The position numbers were made by a program, and so were the translations under genes. A stretch of DNA of 64,000 nucleotides. Source: Flavobacteriaceae bacterium (GTDB lineage: Bacteria; Bacteroidota; Bacteroidia; Flavobacteriales; Flavobacteriaceae). The stretch covers positions 62,001-126,000 of the forward strand of contig JAKMDI010000014.1 in the NCBI GenBank assembly GCA_022428005.1, given 5' to 3'. This document shows positions 20,558 through 29,584 of this stretch, piece by piece (position 1 is the stretch's first letter; each line of letters starts with the position of its first letter). The notes below the pieces were generated by a model that did no database searches, was not told where the DNA came from, and was given only the letters and a program-made list of their open reading frames with translations.

Positions 20558-21085
20558 ATGAAAAATTTCTCTTTACTAATTTTAATAACGCTGCTTACCG
20601 GCTGCAGCAGCATTAGTGTTTTTACGGATCACGATTCAGGGGTTGATTTTTCAAAGTACAACAGCTATGCCTATTTCAAACCGGGAATTGACAAAGCTGA
20701 AATTTCTGATTTGGACAAACGCAGGATCCTTAAAGCCATCGACAATCAAATGTCCAATAAATCCATGATGAAATCCAATGCTCCTGATTTGTTGGTGAGC
20801 ATCAACACCTCTGCCAAGGAAAAAGTTTATGTAAACAACAACAACTTCGGCTATTGGGGATGGGGATGGAATCCATGGATGTGGGGTGGACCCAATCAAA
20901 GTATGGTTTCTACTCGGACCGAGGGGGTGCTGTACATTGACTTAATCGATGCCAAAACAAAACAATTGGTATGGCAGGGAAAAGGTAAAGGTGGGATCAG
21001 CGAGTACGCCAAAGACCGCGATGAAAAAATTGGGGTATTTGTTGCAGAGATTCTAAAAAACTATCCCCCCGAGCGAACGCTATAA
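20558..21085 (+). CDS. DUF4136-family lipoprotein
   Basis: With ATG at 20558 the product has 175 residues and a lipobox (ITLLTGC, Cys15). The body opens with VDFSKYNSYAYFKP, followed by LDKRRILKAIDNQM and a C-terminal YIDLIDAKTKQLVWQGKGKG strand pattern, which are typical of DUF4136. The centre has an aromatic Gly/Trp-rich stretch (NFGYWGWGWNPWMWGG). It is probably anchored to an envelope membrane. No biochemical role is known for the family. It is convergent with alaS three bases away. Confidence 0.82.
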   Translation: MKNFSLLILITLLTGCSSISVFTDHDSGVDFSKYNSYAYFKPGIDKAEISDLDKRRILKAIDNQMSNKSMMKSNAPDLLVSINTSAKEKVYVNNNNFGYWGWGWNPWMWGGPNQSMVSTRTEGVLYIDLIDAKTKQLVWQGKGKGGISEYAKDRDEKIGVFVAEILKNYPPERTL

Positions 21086-21088
21086 TAC

Positions 21089-23698
21089 TCAAATAAGATT
21101 TTTTGCCGCATCCAAAGCTTGGGCAATACCCGATGGGTTCTTACCTCCGGCGGTAGCATAAAAAGCTTGTCCTCCCCCCCCTCCTTGGATATATTGGCCC
21201 AATTCTCGGACGACTCTACTCGCGTCTATTCCCTTTTCACTGACCAAGCTTTTTGAGACATAACAGCTTAAGAGAGCTTTTTCTCCATTTTGTGCCCCCA
21301 ATACGAGGAACAAATCGTCGCGTCCGTTGCCCAATCCAAAAGCCAAGTCTTTCATCCCAGTGGCGTCCAAGTCAACGGCTTTTGCCAAAAAAGCAATTCC
21401 GTTGTGTGTTTCAATCTCCTCTTGAATTTCGTTGGCCAATATCTGACTTTTCAGTTTTTTGAGTTGCTGAACTTCTTTTTTAAGTTGGTTGTTTTCAGTC
21501 TGTAGTTGGGATATGGCCTTGGGTAGATCCTGAGGGTTTTTCAGCAGGTCGTTGAGCTGTTGCATCACAGAACTCTGTCCCTCAAAGTATTTTAATGCGG
21601 CTTCTCCTGTAATGGCTTCTATTCTCCTGATTCCCGCTGCCACTGCCGTTTCGGTAATGATCTTAAAGTGCCAAATGTCGGAGGTGTTTTTAACATGGGT
21701 TCCCCCGCACAACTCCACAGATTGTCCAAACTTAATGGTCCTGACAGTGTCACCATATTTTTCGCCAAACAGGGCCATGGCCCCTGCAGATAAGGCCTGT
21801 TCATAGGGGACATTTCTATTTTCTTCCAAGGGAATTTGCTCTTTTATTCGGGCATTGACAAATTGTTCAACCGCCACGATTTCCTCTGCGCTTAGCTTGG
21901 CGAAATGGGAAAAGTCGAATCGGAAAATTCCAGAATGAACCATGGATCCTTTTTGCTCCACGTGGGTACCGAGGATGGACCTCAGGGCCTGATGCATGAG
22001 GTGGGTAGCCGTGTGATTACAAGCGGTTTTAAAGCGTTGGTTCTCATCTACCCCAGCCGTGAATTTTTCATTCAGATCGGTGGGTAGGGTTTTGGAATAA
22101 TGAATGATGAGATCATTCTCTTTTTTGGTGTCTATGATGTAATGAATGGCTCCGTTCGATGCCTTAAGGTATCCTTTGTCTCCTACCTGACCTCCACTTT
22201 CGGGGTAAAACGGCGTGATATTGAACACCAATTGAAAAAGTGCACCTTCTTTTTTGGAAGTGACCTTACGGTATTTTGTAATGCTCACAGGGGTGGACAA
22301 AAGATCATAGCCTACAAATTCCTCTTCGTCATCGGCTTTGATGATTTGCCAATCGTCCGTGGCAGAAACCGCTGCTGCGCGCGATCGTTCTTTTTGTTTG
22401 GACATTTCAATGTCGAATCCTTTTTGATCGACCTCAAAACCTCGTTCCCGGGCAATCAGGGCAGTCAAGTCCAAAGGAAAACCAAAAGTATCGTATAACT
22501 CAAAAGCTTTTGGACCACTGATGGTTTTGTCTTGGGCAGTACTCAAATGGGTTTCCAAAAGTGCCAAGCCTTGATCTAAAGTTTTCAGAAAAGAGGTTTC
22601 TTCCTCCCTGATAACATTAGCGGAGATGCTTTTTTGCTGATCCAATTCAGGAAAAACAGCGTTTAGCTGGTGGTTGAGGGTCGCTACCAATCGGAAAATA
22701 AAAGGTTCCTTTTGATCCAAAAAGGTAAATCCATAGCGGATGGCCCTTCTCAATATTCTTCGGATTACATAGCCCGCCCCAGTGTTGGAGGGCAGTTGGC
22801 CATCTGCGATCGCAAAATATACCGTTCGCAAGTGGTCCGAAATCACGCGAATGGCGCGATCTGTCTCCTCGTGGATTCCATATTTTGATCCCGTAAGGGT
22901 TTCAATTTCTTTGATCAAGGGCGTAAAAACATCGGTGTCATAATTGGAGGTTTTTCCTTGAAGGGCCATGCAAAGGCGTTCAAAACCCATCCCAGTATCC
23001 ACATGCTTTTGAGGTAAAGGCTCTAGGCTGCTGTCTGACTTTCTGTTAAATTCTATGAATACTAAGTTCCATACTTCGACCACTTGTGGGTGATCGCAGT
23101 TGACCAATGTTGCACCAGGGGTTTTGGCTTTTTCCTCCTGACTTCGCAGATCGATATGAATTTCTGAACAAGGACCACAGGGACCCTGTTCTCCCATTTC
23201 CCAAAAATTATCTTTTTTATTGCCCAATAGAATTCTTTCGGCAGGGATTATTTGCTCCCAAAATGCATAGGCTTCTTGGTCTTTTTCGAGCCGTTCACTG
23301 GGATCCCCCTCAAAAATGGTGACATAGAGGTTCTCAGGATCAATTTTGTACACTACCGTCAGCAGTTCCCAGGCCCATTCAATGGCTTCTTTTTTAAAGT
23401 AATCACCGAAGCTCCAATTGCCCAACATCTCGAAAAAGGTGTGGTGATAGGTGTCTATTCCGACTTCTTCTAGATCGTTGTGTTTTCCGGACACCCTAAG
23501 GCACTTTTGGGTATCCGCCATTCTTTGGTGTTTGGGTTTTTGGTGTCCCAAAAAGTAGGGCTTGAATTGATTCATTCCCGCATTGGTGAACATCAGCGTT
23601 GGATCGTCTTTAACTACCATAGGAGCAGAGGGGACAATCGCATGGGCTTTAGACTCAAAAAATTCAAGAAATTGTTTTCTGATTTCAGCAGATTTCAT
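21089..23698 (-). CDS. alaS: Alanyl-tRNA synthetase
   Basis: AlaS (869 residues, full length) charges tRNA-Ala and edits Ser and Gly mischarging. The class II core covers about residues 1-250 ([26 protein letters not shown]). The editing domain carries the zinc ligands HTATHLMH near 565 and CGGTHVKNT near 665. A coiled coil around 720-750 ([18 protein letters not shown]) joins to the C-Ala domain, which ends in the glycine-rich [15 protein letters not shown]. It is divergent from the M23 peptidase gene, with a -7 element at 23727-23734. Confidence 0.97.
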   Translation of the reverse strand: MKSAEIRKQFLEFFESKAHAIVPSAPMVVKDDPTLMFTNAGMNQFKPYFLGHQKPKHQRMADTQKCLRVSGKHNDLEEVGIDTYHHTFFEMLGNWSFGDYFKKEAIEWAWELLTVVYKIDPENLYVTIFEGDPSERLEKDQEAYAFWEQIIPAERILLGNKKDNFWEMGEQGPCGPCSEIHIDLRSQEEKAKTPGATLVNCDHPQVVEVWNLVFIEFNRKSDSSLEPLPQKHVDTGMGFERLCMALQGKTSNYDTDVFTPLIKEIETLTGSKYGIHEETDRAIRVISDHLRTVYFAIADGQLPSNTGAGYVIRRILRRAIRYGFTFLDQKEPFIFRLVATLNHQLNAVFPELDQQKSISANVIREEETSFLKTLDQGLALLETHLSTAQDKTISGPKAFELYDTFGFPLDLTALIARERGFEVDQKGFDIEMSKQKERSRAAAVSATDDWQIIKADDEEEFVGYDLLSTPVSITKYRKVTSKKEGALFQLVFNITPFYPESGGQVGDKGYLKASNGAIHYIIDTKKENDLIIHYSKTLPTDLNEKFTAGVDENQRFKTACNHTATHLMHQALRSILGTHVEQKGSMVHSGIFRFDFSHFAKLSAEEIVAVEQFVNARIKEQIPLEENRNVPYEQALSAGAMALFGEKYGDTVRTIKFGQSVELCGGTHVKNTSDIWHFKIITETAVAAGIRRIEAITGEAALKYFEGQSSVMQQLNDLLKNPQDLPKAISQLQTENNQLKKEVQQLKKLKSQILANEIQEEIETHNGIAFLAKAVDLDATGMKDLAFGLGNGRDDLFLVLGAQNGEKALLSCYVSKSLVSEKGIDASRVVRELGQYIQGGGGGQAFYATAGGKNPSGIAQALDAAKNLI

Positions 23699-23726
23699 AA
23701 ACAGCTTAGAGGTTTAAAAAGCGATA

Positions 23727-23734
23727 CAAATATA
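23727..23734 (-). promoter_or_regulatory. Predicted -7 element of alaS
   Basis: The minus strand reads TATATTTG, a perfect TAnnTTTG, 29 bases upstream of the alaS ATG. A TTG lies 26 bases further upstream, slightly longer than the usual spacing. Confidence 0.45.
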
Positions 23735-23795
23735 GTTTTTTTGACTCTTTTATTTAACTGCAAATAAGTGATATAATGATGATGTAGATTATTTG

Positions 23796-23803
23796 TATAT
23801 TTG
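23796..23803 (+). promoter_or_regulatory. Predicted -7 element of the M23 peptidase/MerR operon
   Basis: TATATTTG matches TAnnTTTG and sits 37 bases before the ATG at 23841. No TTG with standard spacing is present, so the -33 half is weak. Confidence 0.4.
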
Positions 23804-23840
23804 AGGTGGATCAATAATAGATGTGTTAAACTAATTATAT

Positions 23841-24818
23841 ATGCCGAAAGCTAAATATTTTTACGATGAGAAGTCCCTGTCTTTTCGGCCTATAAACAAC
23901 AATAAATTCACCTTGGTTTCTGGGGTTGTACTTTTTTTGTTGTCTTCTATAATGTTTGGTATTATAGCCCTATTCATTCTTCTCAATACCAATGCACTGA
24001 ACACGCCGACAGAATTAGTCCAGGCAAGAGAACTCGAAAATTTTAAACTCCAGTATGAGCTTTTAAATAAAAAGCTGGAAAAAATAGAGGAAGTAATGGC
24101 CAATGTAGCCGATCGAGATAACAATTTGTACCGGGTCTATTTTGAAGCGAGTCCCATTCCAGAGGAACAGCGAAAAATGGGTTTTGGTGGTATAAATCGT
24201 TACAAAGAGTTGGAAGGTTATGAAAATTCTGAGTTGATCATCAATACTACCAAACGATTAGAGGTACTGACCAAACAAGTTGTGGTGCAATCCCGATCCC
24301 TTGAGGAGTTGGAAAGTTTGGCCAACAACAAGGAAGATCTATTGGGTGCGATGCCCTCCATTCAGCCGATTCACAAAAATGATCTAAAAAAAATGGCTTC
24401 TGGTTTTGGTTACCGCCGAGATCCTTTTACCAAAAAAAGAAGGTTTCACCGTGGGATGGATTTTACAGCCCCGCGCGGAACACCTGTTTATGCAAGTGGG
24501 GACGGTGTCGTGGGCAGGGCTGACAATCGCTCCGCTGGCTATGGAAAACACGTCCGAATCGATCATGGATTTGGCTATGTAAGTTTGTATGCTCACTTAG
24601 ACAAATACAATGTGAAAAGGCGTCAAAAAGTAAAACGTGGAGATGTGATCGGTTTTGTTGGGAGTACCGGTCGGTCTGTGGGCCCTCACCTGCATTATGA
24701 AATATTAAAAGAGGGTAAGCGGGTGAACCCCTTGAATTACTATTCGGGTAACTTAACGGCAGAAGAATTTGACATCATGTTGAATTTGGCCAATCAGGAA
24801 AACCAATCGATGGACTGA
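23841..24818 (+). CDS. M23 family metallopeptidase (peptidoglycan endopeptidase)
   Basis: The 325-residue product has one N-terminal membrane segment (about 28-50), a helical linker rich in Leu and Glu (about 58-115), and a C-terminal LytM/M23 domain. Zinc-site motifs are HRGMDFTAPRG near 204-214 and HLHYEI near 284-289, with the usual GYGKHVRIDHG between them. Such proteins cut peptide cross-links in peptidoglycan or, if inactive, activate amidases. Here the HxxxD and HxH sites look complete. Its TGA shares a base with the ATG of the MerR gene, so the two are coupled. Confidence 0.9.
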   Translation: MPKAKYFYDEKSLSFRPINNNKFTLVSGVVLFLLSSIMFGIIALFILLNTNALNTPTELVQARELENFKLQYELLNKKLEKIEEVMANVADRDNNLYRVYFEASPIPEEQRKMGFGGINRYKELEGYENSELIINTTKRLEVLTKQVVVQSRSLEELESLANNKEDLLGAMPSIQPIHKNDLKKMASGFGYRRDPFTKKRRFHRGMDFTAPRGTPVYASGDGVVGRADNRSAGYGKHVRIDHGFGYVSLYAHLDKYNVKRRQKVKRGDVIGFVGSTGRSVGPHLHYEILKEGKRVNPLNYYSGNLTAEEFDIMLNLANQENQSMD

Positions 24819-25147
24819 TGCATGTCGATCTACCAGAAAAAAGATACTACAGCATTGGGGAAATTGCCAAAGCGTTTGATGTAAACCCCTCCTTACTCAG
24901 GTTTTGGGAAAAGGAATTCAAAGAAATCAATCCGAAAAAGAAAAAAGGGGGCTCCCGAAAGTATACCCCAGAGGATGTTGTAACGATACAAAAAATACAC
25001 CATCTCCTCAAAGAAAAAGGGCTGACCATAGAGGGTGCCAAAAAACAACTCAAGCTCAAGGACCTCGCTGAAGATAAAAACCTGGTAGTCATTCAAAAAT
25101 TGGAACAGCTGAAATCTCAACTGCACCAGCTCAAAGAAAACCTCTGA
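24818..25147 (+). CDS. MerR family transcriptional regulator (short)
   Basis: The 109-residue product consists mainly of a winged helix-turn-helix: YYSIGEIAKAFDVNPSLLRF, then WEKEF, and KKGGSRKYTPEDVVTIQKIH. A short C-terminal coiled coil (about residues 80-109) should provide dimerisation. There is no ligand-binding domain and no conserved cysteines, so a metal sensor role is unlikely. It overlaps the M23 peptidase gene by one base and may be co-transcribed with it. The target is unknown. Confidence 0.88.
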   Translation: MHVDLPEKRYYSIGEIAKAFDVNPSLLRFWEKEFKEINPKKKKGGSRKYTPEDVVTIQKIHHLLKEKGLTIEGAKKQLKLKDLAEDKNLVVIQKLEQLKSQLHQLKENL

Positions 25148-26449
25148 TTATTTTTTCCTAAAAAACAACTGAATCGGAACGCCATTAAAATCATAATTGG
25201 CCCTGAGTTTATTTTCCAAAAACCTTTTGTAAGGCTCTTTTACGTATTGGGGAAGGTTACAAAAAAAAGCAAACTGCGGATGTGGCGTTGGAAGCTGTGT
25301 ACAAAACTTTATTTTAACAAACTTCCCCTTGTATGAGGGAGGGGGTTGGTTTTGCAATATCGGCAACATTTTGTCATTCAGCTTACGGGTGGCGATTTTG
25401 AAGGAACGGCTGTTGTAAACCTTTACGGCCAACTCTATGGCTTTAAAGATCCTTTGTTTGTTAAGTGTTGAGATGAAAACAATGGGTACATCGGTGAAAG
25501 GGGCGATTTTTTCTCTTATTTGTTGCTCGTAATCTTTGGAGGATTGGGTTTGCTTTTCCACCAAATCCCATTTATTGACCAAAATGACGATCCCTTTGTT
25601 ATTCCTATGGGTCAGCCAAAAAATATTCTGTACTTGACCATCGAAACCACGAGTGGCATCGACGAGGAGCAGCGCAACGTCGCAATGTTCAATGGCGCGG
25701 ACCGAGCGCATGACAGAATAAAACTCAATGTCTTCTTTTACCTTACTTTTTTTTCTTATCCCAGCAGTATCTACCAAGTTAAATTCAAATCCAAAACGGT
25801 TGTACTGGGTGTCGATGCTGTCTCTGGTGGTCCCTGCAATATCGGTAACGATATACCTTTCCTTTCCAATAAGTGCATTGATAAAAGAGGACTTACCAGC
25901 ATTGGGGCGACCCACTACGGCAAACCTGGGAAGAGACTGCTCGGGGTCGCTTTGTTCTGGGAGTACTTTTACCAAATCGTCCAACAACTCCCCTGTTCCA
26001 CTTCCATTGATGGCAGAAACGGTATAAATAGTATCATAGCCCAGCGCATAAAACTCAGCCTTGTTCTCGCTTAATTTTGAGTTGTCTCCTTTGTTGGCAG
26101 TCAAAAAAACTGGTTTTTGTGACCTCCTGAGCAAACTTCCAATGGTTTGGTCCATTCCGGTGAGACCCTCTGCTACATCAACCATAAACACAATGGCGTC
26201 GGCTTCTTCTATCGCCAAATTCACTTGTTTATCAATTTCCTTTTGAAAAATATCGTCACTTCCTTCCACATAGCCCCCGGTGTCTATAATGCTAAAGTCA
26301 ATCCCGTTCCAGTCGGACTGGCCGTAGTGACGATCGCGGGTAACACCGCTAACGGCATCCACAATGGCTTCCCTTTTTTGAATCAATCGATTAAAAAAAG
26401 TAGATTTTCCCACGTTGGGCCGCCCTACAATGGCTACAATACCTCCCAT
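25148..26449 (-). CDS. der: Ribosome biogenesis GTPase Der (EngA)
   Basis: The 433-residue protein has two tandem GTPase domains and a C-terminal KH-like domain, as expected of Der, which acts in 50S subunit maturation. Domain 1 shows GRPNVGKSTFFN, DTGG and NKGD. Domain 2 shows GRPNAGKSSFIN, DTAG and NKWD. The C-terminal segment after about residue 355 carries the KH-like fold with NGVPIQLFFRKK at the end. It lies 51 bases downstream of era on the same strand. Confidence 0.96.
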   Translation of the reverse strand: MGGIVAIVGRPNVGKSTFFNRLIQKREAIVDAVSGVTRDRHYGQSDWNGIDFSIIDTGGYVEGSDDIFQKEIDKQVNLAIEEADAIVFMVDVAEGLTGMDQTIGSLLRRSQKPVFLTANKGDNSKLSENKAEFYALGYDTIYTVSAINGSGTGELLDDLVKVLPEQSDPEQSLPRFAVVGRPNAGKSSFINALIGKERYIVTDIAGTTRDSIDTQYNRFGFEFNLVDTAGIRKKSKVKEDIEFYSVMRSVRAIEHCDVALLLVDATRGFDGQVQNIFWLTHRNNKGIVILVNKWDLVEKQTQSSKDYEQQIREKIAPFTDVPIVFISTLNKQRIFKAIELAVKVYNSRSFKIATRKLNDKMLPILQNQPPPSYKGKFVKIKFCTQLPTPHPQFAFFCNLPQYVKEPYKRFLENKLRANYDFNGVPIQLFFRKK

Positions 26450-26466
26450 TTTGATTTGTTTGAGTG

Positions 26467-26474
26467 CAAAAGTA
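26467..26474 (-). promoter_or_regulatory. Predicted -7 element of der
   Basis: The minus strand reads TACTTTTG (TAnnTTTG) 18 bases upstream of the der ATG, in the era-der gap. The -33 region is T-rich without a clear TTG. Confidence 0.4.
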
Positions 26475-26500
26475 ATCGAATTTGTTATAAAAAACGTTGG

Positions 26501-27391
26501 CTAATGTTGATATCCAAAACGTTTGAGCTGCTGGGGGTTGGTTCGCCAATTTTTTACCACCTTCACATACAACTCCAAATGGATTTTTTTTCCAAAAAAT
26601 GAAGTCAAGTCCTTCCGGGCGTTAATGCCAACTTTTTTTAATTTTTCCCCTTTATGACCAATTATGATCCCCTTTTGGGTATCTCGCTCTACAATTATAA
26701 CAGCCCTTATTTTAATAATTTTTTCTTCTTCCTTAAACGATTCGGATATAACCTCAACCGCATAGGGTACCTCTTTGTCATAGTATTGGAGAATGCTTTT
26801 ACGAATGGCTTCATTTACAAAAAACCTTTCGGGCTTGTCACTGAGCTGATCCTTGGGGAAATAAGGCGGTGACTCGGGTAATAAAGCAATGAGCATTTCC
26901 AACAATTCAGGTATAAAAAATTTGGTCAAAGCAGCTATGGGAATAACCTTTGCATTGGGAAACTCCTCAGACCACTGTTCTACAGCAGATTCCAATTCAT
27001 TTTGAGAGGAAAGATCAATCTTGTTGATGAGTACCAACAGCGGAATTTTCGATTTTTTAATCCGCTCCACCAATTTTTCATCTTTAACCTTGGATGCTTC
27101 AATAGAGATCATGTAGATTAATACATCGGCGTCCACTAAGGATTCTTTTACAGCATCCATCATGGAGTTTTGCAATTCGTATGCGGGTTGAATGATCCCC
27201 GGGCTGTCGGATAAAACCAATTGGTAGTTAGCTCCATTGACCAGGCCGAGAATCCGATGACGGGTGGTCTGTGCCTTGGGGGTGGTTATGGACAAGTTTC
27301 TACCCATTAAGGCATTGACCAAGGTGGATTTACCAACATTGGGGTTACCCACTATGGAGACGTAGCCAGATTTATGCGGGTTTTTTGTCAT
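26501..27391 (-). CDS. era: GTPase Era
   Basis: With ATG at 27391 the product has 296 residues. Era binds the 3' end of 16S rRNA during 30S assembly. The GTPase domain has GNPNVGKSTLVN, DSPG and NKID. The KH domain follows with VERDTQKGIIIGHKGEKLKKVG (in two halves: VERDTQKGIIIGHKG and EKLKKVG) near residues 240-262. An upstream in-frame start at 27406 would add five residues and is less typical. It precedes der and is divergent from the tRNA gene. Confidence 0.96.
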   Translation of the reverse strand: MTKNPHKSGYVSIVGNPNVGKSTLVNALMGRNLSITTPKAQTTRHRILGLVNGANYQLVLSDSPGIIQPAYELQNSMMDAVKESLVDADVLIYMISIEASKVKDEKLVERIKKSKIPLLVLINKIDLSSQNELESAVEQWSEEFPNAKVIPIAALTKFFIPELLEMLIALLPESPPYFPKDQLSDKPERFFVNEAIRKSILQYYDKEVPYAVEVISESFKEEEKIIKIRAVIIVERDTQKGIIIGHKGEKLKKVGINARKDLTSFFGKKIHLELYVKVVKNWRTNPQQLKRFGYQH

Positions 27392-27421
27392 TAAGTAAAG
27401 ATACAATCTTTGTAATTGCCT

Positions 27422-27451
27422 TTGTGATGGTCTATAAATTTTGTAAATTTG
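27422..27451 (+). promoter_or_regulatory. Predicted promoter of the tRNA-Met gene
   Basis: TTG at 27422-27424, a 19-base spacer and TAAATTTG at 27444-27451 match the Bacteroidota consensus exactly. The predicted transcription start is next to the first base of the tRNA at 27460. Confidence 0.65.
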
Positions 27452-27459
27452 TCCAACAT

Positions 27460-27532
<73 letters not shown>

Positions 27533-27553
27533 CAACCTAAACGTCTTTTAATT

Positions 27554-27589
27554 AAAACTCTTTTTCTATTTTTGAGAAAGAGTTTTTTT
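27554..27589 (+). terminator. Intrinsic terminator after tRNA-Met
   Basis: AAAACTCTTT (27554-27563) pairs with AAAGAGTTTT (27577-27586). The stem extends inward through a wobble, and a T-run runs to 27589. The start codon of the next gene begins at 27590, directly at the end of the T-run. Confidence 0.75.
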
Positions 27590-28003
27590 ATGTCCAAAAT
27601 TTCTTTGAAAGATAAGTTTGAAAAAAGAACCAACATTGAAGTTAAATCAATAACTAAATCTTTTTGGGGCAATCCAATCGGTTCAAAAATGCTTATTCCT
27701 TCTCCAAATATTATTCAAGAATATATTAATCAAAGTGAATTTGGTGACAAGCTCGATATTAAAACCATGAGAAAGGACTTAGCAGTTGAATACAATGCAG
27801 ATTTCACTTGCCCATTAACCACTGGAATATTTTTAAAAATAGTGGCAGAATATAATCATGAAAAATTTTTAGAAAATAAAGAAATTGAAAATATATGTCC
27901 TTTTTGGAGAATCATTGAACCCAAAAGCAATTTAGCCCAAAAACTAAATTTCGACAAAATATTTATTGTCCGACATAGAAAAGTTGAAAAAATAGAATCT
28001 TAG
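27590..28003 (+). CDS. Uncharacterised conserved protein, possibly alkyltransferase-like winged-helix fold
   Basis: The ATG at 27590 gives 137 residues. I recognise a widespread uncharacterised family by the segments GSKMLIPSPNIIQEYI, TMRKDLAVEYNADFTCPLTTG and CPFWRIIEPKSNLAQKL. The TCPLTTGIFL and PFWR blocks are reminiscent of the DNA-binding part of alkyltransferase-like proteins, but I see no PCHR active site, so the comparison is tentative. Its base composition is visibly more A/T-rich than era/der, which may indicate recent acquisition beside the tRNA gene. It starts immediately after the tRNA terminator, and no separate promoter is visible. Confidence 0.6.
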   Translation: MSKISLKDKFEKRTNIEVKSITKSFWGNPIGSKMLIPSPNIIQEYINQSEFGDKLDIKTMRKDLAVEYNADFTCPLTTGIFLKIVAEYNHEKFLENKEIENICPFWRIIEPKSNLAQKLNFDKIFIVRHRKVEKIES

Positions 28004-28142
28004 ATAAAAGTTCTGCGTCAAAAAGTTGAAGATTTTTAACTTGATTTTTAATTATATAGTTTCTCTGTACTAAGATACCATCCTCACTTCAAGTCTTTAC
28101 AGCCATCCCATCAGCGTAATGATGTATGATCCTGAGTGCTGA

Positions 28143-29573
28143 TCAATCCTCCCAATTATCGGTACGAAAAGAAGAGGCTGGTAGTCCAAAGGTGTTGTAT
28201 AGGGTTCCTTTTAGGTAGTTTGACCATCCGTATCGAACAGCCTTGGGTTCTTTTACTTGTGGTGCTGAAACCGCTACTTGTCCTCCTTTTAAAATGGTGG
28301 CTTTGCCGGGATAAAAAACTCTATCTGGACCTGCAATTTCAAATTGGTCTAAAGGCTGCTCATAAGAACTCAATCCCATAGGGGCATGGTCAAATGAAAC
28401 AAGAATTTTTTCTCCATCAATTTTATGGCTTTTGTAAATAGGTCCCGAGTATCCGATCCCTTGGATGTTGTAATCCTTTGCCAACGCCCAGTAGGATAAT
28501 CTTTCTCCCACTTTGGTTTTTTCGGCGGGATGAATACTCTGATATTCTCCGATGTCTAAGGTAACAGCCATCCCTACATGGGGCAATAAATCAAGGGTTT
28601 TTAACTGTGATTCTCTTAACAATGCACTGTTGACTTCTCCCGAATAACGTCCGTAGGGAGCAATTTGAACATAGTAGAATGGGAGACTGTCATTTTTCCA
28701 CAACGCCCTCCAGTTGCTGATCATTAGCGGGAAAGTTTTTTGATAAACTTCAGGGTGGTTGCGGTTGGATTCCCCTTGATACCAAATGACACCTTTGATA
28801 CTGTAATCCAAAACAGGATGAATCATTCCGTTAAACAATTGGCTGGGGGCATCTTGTTCTCTCTTTGTGCTGCTCCTGTTGTAATTAAATGTACTTTGTT
28901 CTTGCTCAGAAACTGAGGAGTTCAAAGCCGATTTTTGGGTCCAAGCTTCTACGGGAGTACCTCCCCAACTGCTATGGATTATTCCGATAGGGACGTTCAG
29001 TGCCCGATTGAGTTTTTGGGCAAACACGTAGCCCACTGCACTAAAGTCCAAGGTGTTTTCAGGACTGGAAATTTTCCAACTTCCATCACAATCCTCTTGA
29101 GGATCCTTGCTCGAATTACGTGCAACAGTAAACATCCTAATATTGGAATTTTTCGAATTTAAAATCAACTCATTGTTGCCATTGATGGGCTCGGATCTAT
29201 AGCCTTTAATGGGCATCTCCATATTGGACTGACCAGAGGCCAACCAGACCTCCCCGATCATTACATTCTTAAGGACAATGGATTCGTTACCGCTGCTCAG
29301 TGCAATGGTATAGGGACCACCGGCAACAGGGGTGTTTAGGCTTGCTTTCCACTTTCCACTATTGTTGACCTTAACAGAAACAGAAGCTTGCGTCCATGAG
29401 GGTAATATTTTCACGGTATTGTTGACCTCTGCCCACCCCCAAATACTTATCTCAGTAGACTGTTGGAGTACCATGTTGTCGGAAACCAAAGCAGGAAGTT
29501 TTAGTTGTGTTTGTGCCAGGGAAATTTGAAAAAACAGAAGGGCAGAAATGGATAAGAATATTGATTTTATCAT
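28143..29573 (-). CDS. Secreted sialate O-acetylesterase-type carbohydrate esterase
   Basis: The 476-residue product has a signal peptide (ISALLFFQISLAQ) and an SGNH/SASA esterase domain. The nucleophile serine is in SGQSNMEMPIKGY near residues 113-125. WYQGESNRNHPEVY near 265-278 is the central block, and the Asp/His pair falls in DIGEYQSIHPAEK near 340-352. Family members remove acetyl groups from sialic acids or other glycans. In a rhamnose locus, deacetylation of a plant or algal polysaccharide is more likely than sialate metabolism, but the substrate is not shown. It follows the FAD lipoprotein gene after 11 bases, in one unit. Confidence 0.86.
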   Translation of the reverse strand: MIKSIFLSISALLFFQISLAQTQLKLPALVSDNMVLQQSTEISIWGWAEVNNTVKILPSWTQASVSVKVNNSGKWKASLNTPVAGGPYTIALSSGNESIVLKNVMIGEVWLASGQSNMEMPIKGYRSEPINGNNELILNSKNSNIRMFTVARNSSKDPQEDCDGSWKISSPENTLDFSAVGYVFAQKLNRALNVPIGIIHSSWGGTPVEAWTQKSALNSSVSEQEQSTFNYNRSSTKREQDAPSQLFNGMIHPVLDYSIKGVIWYQGESNRNHPEVYQKTFPLMISNWRALWKNDSLPFYYVQIAPYGRYSGEVNSALLRESQLKTLDLLPHVGMAVTLDIGEYQSIHPAEKTKVGERLSYWALAKDYNIQGIGYSGPIYKSHKIDGEKILVSFDHAPMGLSSYEQPLDQFEIAGPDRVFYPGKATILKGGQVAVSAPQVKEPKAVRYGWSNYLKGTLYNTFGLPASSFRTDNWED

Positions 29574-29584
29574 GATATTTTATT

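Noticed and set aside
21173-21181. C-rich run in alaS as a phase-variable tract
   Set aside because: It encodes the conserved poly-glycine segment of AlaS, an essential enzyme, so switching is implausible.
28143-29573. Sialic acid metabolism from the sialate O-acetylesterase homologue
   Set aside because: No sialidase, NanA, NanE or sialate transporter gene is in the window. The neighbours are rhamnose enzymes.
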